A stretch of DNA of 64,000 nucleotides. Origin: Monodelphis domestica (lineage: Eukaryota > Chordata > Mammalia > Didelphimorphia > Didelphidae). Positions 57,950 to 64,000 of the stretch are shown piece by piece. The notes below the pieces were generated by a model. The model made no database searches, was not told the origin of the DNA, and saw only the letters and a program-made list of their open reading frames with translations. How positions within the stretch are numbered: the first letter of the stretch is position 1; each line of letters starts with the position of its first letter. The translations under genes were made by a program, and so were the position numbers. Where the stretch lies: assembly GCF_027887165.1 (NCBI RefSeq), contig NC_077228.1, positions 180,862,697 through 180,926,696 of the forward strand. The letters are read 5' to 3'.

Positions 57950-59060
57950 TGCAAGATACTATAGAAATAGTTCCAGAAAGTATAGTCTTGGCCAGAAACT
58001 CCAACATGGCCCCAGCACTACCAAGACCACACCCCTCACACTCATGGTCACTTGGACACACAACATTGCCTCCACACAAAGGACACCCAGCACCCAGGCA
58101 CTCCCCAACACAGCTCCACAAGCCCTCCGACCCAGAAATAAAGACACTGCCAGCCTTATGGCCATAACTGGAAGACCCCTGCCAGAGTCCTTCAAGTCAC
58201 CCTGAACCAAATTAACATACTCCCTCCCTCCAGCCAGCCACCTTGATCAACTGACAACTTCAAACATACACCCAGAACTTTAACTAGCACTTCTGTAGCA
58301 TCCACTCTGCACATGGCATTTGTTAGACTCTACTGAGAAGTACACTACAAAACTCACACACAGACACATACACACATTCTGGGTCTTTGAGAAACTTCAC
58401 TTCCATTAGGGGAAAATGGAAAGTCATGGAACAATGAGAATTGAATGCATAATATAGACAGAGAATGGGATTTCCAATTGGGGAATTGAGGAATGGTCTC
58501 TTGTGGACCCAGCAGTTGGGCTCAACCATTGTCAGAACCTGGACCCAAGAGACTGGACCAAATTAATAGGGAGAGTCTTCCAAGAGATGACAAGTGGTCA
58601 TATGCAAAGGCAGGGGGAGATGCTGTTTTTGACCAGGGAAAGTCAGGGAGTTCATTCTGACTGGACTTTGGAGTACATAAGGGGAGTTATGTGTAATGAG
58701 AATGGAAAGGGAGGCTGACATAAGATTGTTTATGTTGTTAGCTATATCTTGTAGTGCCAAAAAGTGGTGTTTGTACTTGATGCTAGCAGTAGTTGGGAGC
58801 TAATTAAGCCAGGGGGCAAGAAATGGTCAGAACTGTTAGCTGGGGGCCAAGTTGGGAGGCAAGGTCCTAGGATCTCTACTGGGAAGTTGCCTCCCTTGGG
58901 GAGAGCCATGCCAGGCAATTCCCATAAGCTATCAGTGGGGAAGTAGAATTCATAGAAGATAGACTCACTTTTTCTGTTCTTGGTGGCAACAGGTAGTGGA
59001 CAGATGGAAGAGCCAGAGAAGGGGATTATAGGAAGTAGAAGATTAAGAAGAATCTGCCAA
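57950..59060 (+). repeat. Segmental-duplication unit D, most diverged and 5'-truncated
   Basis: Starts at the GATACTATAGAAATAG position and follows the Thr/Ser/Pro-rich part closely, then the G-rich segment with many differences. It lacks the leader. Confidence 0.8.
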
Positions 59061-59070
59061 ATGCCAGATA

Positions 59071-59181
59071 CCATTAAAAAACAAACAAATCCTAACCTTC
59101 TGTCTTAGAATCAATACTATGTGTTGGTTCCAGGGCAAAAGAATGGCAATGGGTGTTAAGTAACTTGCCTAGGGTCACAGA
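59071..59181 (-). repeat. tRNA-derived SINE, truncated
   Basis: AAATCCTAACCTTCTGTCTTAG, TGTGTTGGTTCCAGGGC and TTGCCTAGGGTCACAG are the tail half of the antisense SINE. Confidence 0.75.
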
Positions 59182-59269
59182 AGACCTCCTGTTCCCAGGT
59201 ACCATTTTGCCCTACCTGTATATCAAAACCCTGAGAAGATAGACTATAAATGTTTGGGGATGGTAGGAA

Positions 59270-60640
59270 AGAGAAACTAGATGGAGGATAAGAAGATGGC
59301 AGAAGAGACAGCAAGTGGAAAGGGGAATACTGAAGGACAAGAGATAAATATTTTTGGCCCAGTCATACTGGAGAAGGGGCCATAAATTAAGGACATTTTG
59401 AGAGTAGAATTGATAAGACTTGATAACACATTGGATTTGAGAGGGTGGGAGACATCAAAGATGATGCCTAGGTTTTGAGTTTGTATGACTTAAAGGATGG
59501 TGGTATCCTCAATATTAATATAAAGGTTAGGAAGAGGGTTTTGTAGGAAAGACAAAGTTCAGCCTTGGTCATGTTGAGTTTAAGAAGCCTATTAATAAGT
59601 TGGAGATGGGGGATTAGAGATCAGGATAAAGTTTAGATGGGATAAACAGCCCAGAATAATCTGTACAGAGAGAATAAGTAAATTCATGGGAGCTCATAAG
59701 ATTGACAAGTCAAATAAGACAGAAGGAAGATAGACGAGGATCCAGAACAGAGCCATGGGTTATGGGGCCTGACCTGAATGGATTCAGCAAGACAGACTGA
59801 AAAAGAATGGTCAGATAAGTAGGAAAAGAACTAAGAAAGAGTAGAGTACCAAAAACCCAGAGAAACGAACATTATCAAGGAAAAGAGGGTAAGTAATATG
59901 GTGTCAAAGACTATAGAGAGGTCAAGAAAGATGAAGTTTAAGAAAAGACTGTTCAATTTGATGATTTAGATTATATTGTGTAACCGTGGAGAAATCAGTT
60001 TCAGTTGAATGAAGACGTTGGAAACCAGTCTGTAGGGAGTTAAGGAGTGAGAGTAGAGGAAGTAGAGGTCTTTTGTAGAAGTTTAGTCAGAAAAAGGGAG
60101 AAATGAGATGATAGTTATTTGGAATAGAAGGATCGAGTGAAGGGTTTTTTTTGAGAATGGGGGTACAGAGGCATATTTGTAGGGAAATAGCCAGTGGACA
60201 GGGAAAGATTGAAGGTAGGTATTAGGTAACCAGGAGGCAGGCAGGAAGAAAGCAGTGGTTAACATAGCTAGATATATAGACAACCTGAATAAAGGGAGAG
60301 CTGAGCCAAGTCCATCAGAAGTTAGAGAAATGGGGCAAGGCTTGGTATGAGTGGTAATAGTGAGTGAAGAAAGTAGGGCTAGGGAAATAGTGTATCCCAT
60401 GACTACAAAAAAGGTCAATGAAATGAACTTCGAGACAAAGAATCAGCAAAGAAAGATGGGAAGCTTTGAAAGGCTGGAAGAGACTCAGGAAAGTCATGTT
60501 TTAGAAGCAAAGTAAGGAGATAAAAGTCCAGAAAGAAGCAAAGAGTGGTCAACAACATTGGCTACTGTATAAAAGCTCTCTTCCAGGGAAGAGTAGGATG
60601 ATAATCAAAGGCAACTGGTTTGACCTTTATTCTCCCTGCT
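59270..60640 (-). repeat. LINE2 body, antisense, about 1.3 kb
   Basis: The - strand contains the reverse-transcriptase region of LINE2 in decayed form: QTGFQRLHSTETDFSTV-like near 60,000 and GAGCTCCCATGAATTT near 59,690. On the + strand GGTCAAGAAAGATGAAG and GGTGTCAAAGACTATAG are hallmarks. Limits are approximate. Confidence 0.65.
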
Positions 60641-60687
60641 CTAAACTAATGTTCTTAGACTCTGCTGCCAGATTAATATTCCCTTTT

Positions 60688-61488
60688 TGCTGGGAGCCAT
60701 CAGACGATGACGCCTTGACAGAGTCACGCGTGGTGGCTGAGGAGACCATAAAGTGATCCTTGGCAAGATGTGACTGCCCAGTCTATCCCCTTTACATGAC
60801 CTCTTTCATCAATGCCCATTAACTATGAATTGACATGGTTATTATTCCCCCTAGAGTCAAAAGAAATAATGCAAGGGCAAAACACCTGCACCCTTATTTC
60901 CCAAAACATCACCAAAAAAAAATCAAACCCTTAAACCCAATCCCAAAAAGACTATCATGGATTAACTTTTATTTAGGTACATAATTCCCAGCAAAACTAC
61001 AACTACAGGCCAAGCCCCAAACTCTCCCACTCACAGAAGCCTATTCTCATGAAGCCAGCACACAAATCAATCATAGATGCTCATACAATAAGTACAAGTA
61101 CATCAAGCTTCAGTATGCCTCAGTGACTCAATTACACAAATGAGTAACTCAGAAACTCCCTAGTAAGCCACCTGTGATGAAATCATTTATCTTGTATTCT
61201 CTCTGTAATCACAATACAAAAATATGAAATGTTAATCAAGTGATTTGTTAAAAGTTAATATATCACTTTTCCAATTATCTCTCTTTGAACATGTGTATCT
61301 GAATGCCAAGAAAATGGGTATAAGAATAAATGCCTGGCCTGGGAATGGCGGAGCAGCTGTCAAGATGCAAAGCAGTCCCTTGGCAGTAATGATTAAGTTG
61401 TCTTCCATTTGTTATTTATTTTGACTGATCGTTCACCACCTGTTGGGAACCCTGGAGTTGCGTGTGAGGTTGGACCCTGACCACGGCA
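60688..61488 (+). mobile_element. Solo LTR fossil, class II (betaretrovirus-like), ends intact
   Basis: An 801-base element starting TGCTGGGAGCC and ending CCACGGCA, flanked by the 6-base target duplication CCTTTT (60682-60687 and 61489-61494). AATAAA lies at about 61,325. The TGCTGGGAGCC head and GGGAACCCTGGAG tail resemble class II LTRs. There is no internal region, so it arose by LTR-LTR recombination. Confidence 0.75.
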
Positions 61489-61685
61489 CCTTTTCATTCA
61501 TCCAGTCTTGTCAACCTTCATCTTCTAGATCTTAAATTATTTTCCAGTTTGCTTCTGAATAAAAACCTGTTTGGTATGCAAAGCCACAGAAATCTGGTGT
61601 CCTCTGTGGGAGGAAGGAATTTTAGTAAAACTGAAAATGCTTTTGGTCCTTGATCTTTCTTAGGGTAACAGATTATGAATGATGA

Positions 61686-62185
61686 CCAGGGGCAGCTAGG
61701 TGGCCCCATAGATAGAGAGCCAGATCTGGAGCTGGGAAATCCTAGGTTCAAATTGTAATGATTAAAAGTATCTCAAGAAACTGATTTTTGGGTAAGGAGA
61801 TAAGTTTATTGATTATGTCATAATTTATAATTTATAAAGTGGTATAGGTCTCCATAGCTGTCTCTCAAAAACCAGGGACAATTTGAGCTGCATTAGGTAA
61901 TCTAATAAATAGATTTTTTGGAGTTCATTATTCAGCCCTTTCCTCAGCCATCCTAAGACATTTTAATTGGTGATAGCTAATTAAGACGTAGTCCATTGAT
62001 CTATCTGCCCCTCCCCATACCCACATCATGGTAAACACATGCATAGGAAAAGAATCCTTGTCCCAAATAAATTCTTAGAACCTTAGATCTTAGCTGTGTG
62101 ACCCTGGGTTGCTGAGCCCTTACTGTTCTTCTGCTTTGAAATCTATTCTTAGTATAGATTCTAAGACAAAAGTTTAAAAAAAAAG
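61686..62185 (+). repeat. tRNA-derived SINE split by a later insertion
   Basis: The SINE head (GGGGCAGCTAGGTGGCCCC ... CCTAGGTTCAAATT) ends at about 61,753, and the SINE resumes at AGCTGTGTGACCCTGGG (62,092) with an A-rich tail. The 0.34 kb in between is described separately. Confidence 0.85.
61754..62090 (-). mobile_element. LTR-like fossil fragment inserted in a SINE
   Basis: On the - strand it has AATAAACTTATC and ends TTTAATCATTACA, similar to the end of the LTR at 62.9 kb. Only weakly assigned. Confidence 0.35.
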
Positions 62186-62439
62186 AAAGAAAAGGGTGAT
62201 GACCAAACCTAACTCTTGTCTAGATAAAATTTTTGCCTACTGCTTTGATTAAGCTTAGGACCAATCCTTTATTAAGAAACAATTAAGAAATGGAATTGGT
62301 CAAAAAGAGGTAATTCCTTTGTTTACTCCAGGAGTGAGAGGACTAGTCCAGAGGATGATAACTTTTTATTCAACTATTTTGGACTATTAACCCCAATGTT
62401 ATTTTCAAAAAAAAATTATGATATTTTTTTATTCAAGAT

Positions 62440-63012
62440 TCCCATGTTACCTAAAATCATCTTAGGGTTGTGAGATTGGAATTCAACTTTCTGTTTTAAT
62501 TTAATCAACCAGGGACTTGGAATTCCCCTTCCTTTTAAATTAATCAACCAAGAACCTAGAGGTCCTGTGAGAGGTGCAAAGATACACATGTCCACAATGA
62601 AAGGAAGTTGAAACCAAAGAGCCAGGAAATTGATCCCACAGGTACTGCAGCCCTGGGTAGTGCCAGCCAAATTAAGGAACTATGATTGGCTCCTGAGGTG
62701 CAACATGGGAGAGCTAGTGGGTGTAGAAAATGGTTTATAAAGGCATTTTCAGAGGGATGAACATACATTCTTGCATTAGTGACACTCTTGCTGGAGACAC
62801 TACTGGGCTGGACACTGGTGATGCTGTGTTGGCATATAGCATGGTAGGCTAGGCAACTCCCTATCTCTTTTCCTATATTTCCCTCTCTTTACTATCTCAA
62901 CTTTTATTAAACTAAATTGTTAAAGTTACTAACAGACTCATAATTTAATTTTAATCATTATAATTTGGTGACTTTTTAATTATTACAATTTGGTGACTTT
63001 AAAGCTATTACA
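62440..63012 (+). mobile_element. Solo LTR fossil related to the one at 23.4 kb
   Basis: GGTTTATAAAGGC (TATA-like), GTAGGCTAGGCAACTCCC, TTTCCCTCTCTTTACTATC and TTATTAAACTAAATTGTTAAAG follow the 23.4 kb element in order. ATTATAATTTGGTGACTTTT is tandemly repeated at the right end. Limits approximate. Confidence 0.55.
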
Positions 63013-63054
63013 GGGTAGAGAGTCATATCAAAGGATCTGGGGACCTATGTCAGT

Positions 63055-63600
63055 TTGTATCTCTCTCTTTCTCTTTAATTTGAATTTCAGGTTCTTTCCC
63101 TCCTTCCTCCCAATTCCACATTGGAGAAGGCTAACATCTGACACAAATATAGATAGCTAGATAGATAATATAAAACTGTACAATACATATATAGTATGTA
63201 GATAATGTATGTATATATTTACATATATACATTTTCCAAATATCAGTTCTTTCTCTGGAGGTGAATAACATCTTCCTTCATTGGTCCTTTGAAGTTGGTT
63301 TGAATATTCATATAACTCAGAATAGCTTAGTCATTCACATTTATTTTTTGACCAATGTTGCTATGACAGTACACAATGTTCTTTTGGTTCTGCTGATTTC
63401 CCTCTTCATTATTTCATGCAAGTCTTTCCATGTTTGTTTGTATTTTTTCTCAATCAACCTGCTCATCATTTCTTATAGAACAGTAATATTCCACCACAAA
63501 CATATACCATAACTTACTTAAACATTCCTTAATTGATGGGCATCCCCTCATTTCCAATTCTTTGCCACCACAGAGCTGTTATATTTGAGAATTAGTGCAT
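63055..63600 (-). repeat. Antisense L1 3' end
   Basis: GTTCTTTTGGTTCTGCTG, CCTTAATTGATGGGCATCCC and TTCTTTGCCACCAC are the antisense of the ORF2 end, with GATA/GTAT-rich sequence near 63,150-63,230. Confidence 0.7.
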
Positions 63601-63723
63601 TTCTATGCACTTCAAAATCCTCTCTATGCCAGATATGAGAATGGACCTCACTTGGTACTGCAATCTTTTGCCTGCTCTGGCAGTTTTGAATATGGAGTAT
63701 AAATTCTCAGTGAGGTGTCAATT

Positions 63724-63926
63724 TTTTTTTTAAACCCTTACCTTCCGTCTTGGAGTCAATACTGTGTATTGGCTCCAAGGCAGAAGAGTGGTAAGGGCTA
63801 GGCAATGGGGGTCAAGTGACTTGCCCAGGGTCACACAGCTAGGAAGTGGCTGAGGCCAGATTTGAACCTAGGACCTCCCATCTCTAGGCCTGGTTCTCAA
63901 TCCACTGAGCTACCCAGCTGCCCCCT
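63724..63926 (-). repeat. Very young, full-length tRNA-derived marsupial SINE
   Basis: A perfect 15-base target duplication AGTGAGGTGTCAATT at 63709-63723 and 63927-63941 flanks the least-diverged SINE in the window, from TTTTTTTTTAAACCCTTACC to GCTACCCAGCTGCCCCCT. Confidence 0.95.
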
Positions 63927-64000
63927 AGTGAGGTGTCAATTTAATTGATGATTGTGACTGTCATTTCCTTTCTCTTTCAGATCACTAGATGTAGTAAAAG

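Overview
This looks like autosomal DNA from a marsupial, probably an Australian lineage. The evidence is a dense carpet of one tRNA-derived SINE of the WSINE1/WALLSI kind, several young L1 copies including a 6.4 kb full-length one, hAT miniature elements of the Charlie group, SINEs with an RTE/BovB-like tail, relics of LINE2 and MIR, and scattered LTR fossils. No prokaryotic, viral or organellar gene organisation is present. Most reading frames in the window are repeat-derived or chance.

Two host genes can be read by exon homology and consistent splice phase. (1) The last seven coding exons of TEX14 (germ-cell intercellular bridge protein) lie on the + strand between 146 and 19,922. Exon phases join without a break, and the tail ends in a [19 protein letters not shown]-type C-terminus followed by a 3'UTR with a polyadenylation signal at 20,256. 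(2) A complete nine-exon SUMF2 gene (ER paralogue of formylglycine-generating enzyme) lies on the - strand from 38,520 down to 29,330. It encodes 307 residues with an intact frame, a signal peptide and the C-terminus SGEL. The genes are convergent, with about 9 kb of repeat-rich spacer between them. In human they are on different chromosomes.

Layout: 1-20.3 kb TEX14 3' half, with the full-length antisense L1 in the third visible intron; 20.3-29.3 kb intergenic with LTR, LINE and MIR relics; 29.3-38.5 kb SUMF2; 38.5-38.8 kb its GC-rich promoter; 38.8-48.2 kb intergenic repeats (SINEs, L1-in-L1, LTR, a long TC tract); 48.2-59.1 kb a tandem segmental-duplication array of four units (A-D) that is not explained by any repeat family I recognise; 59.1-64 kb LINE2, an intact-ended solo LTR, a second LTR, an L1 relic and a very young SINE.

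The most interesting region is the A-D array. Units A and C have a TATA-like box at the same place ahead of a short conserved stretch. All four share a Thr/Ser/Pro-rich frame. Unit B alone keeps a further exon-like open segment. B also carries a hAT element, which in turn carries an L1 with an apparent 3' transduction; A and C preserve the corresponding empty site. I cannot name a gene family for this array.
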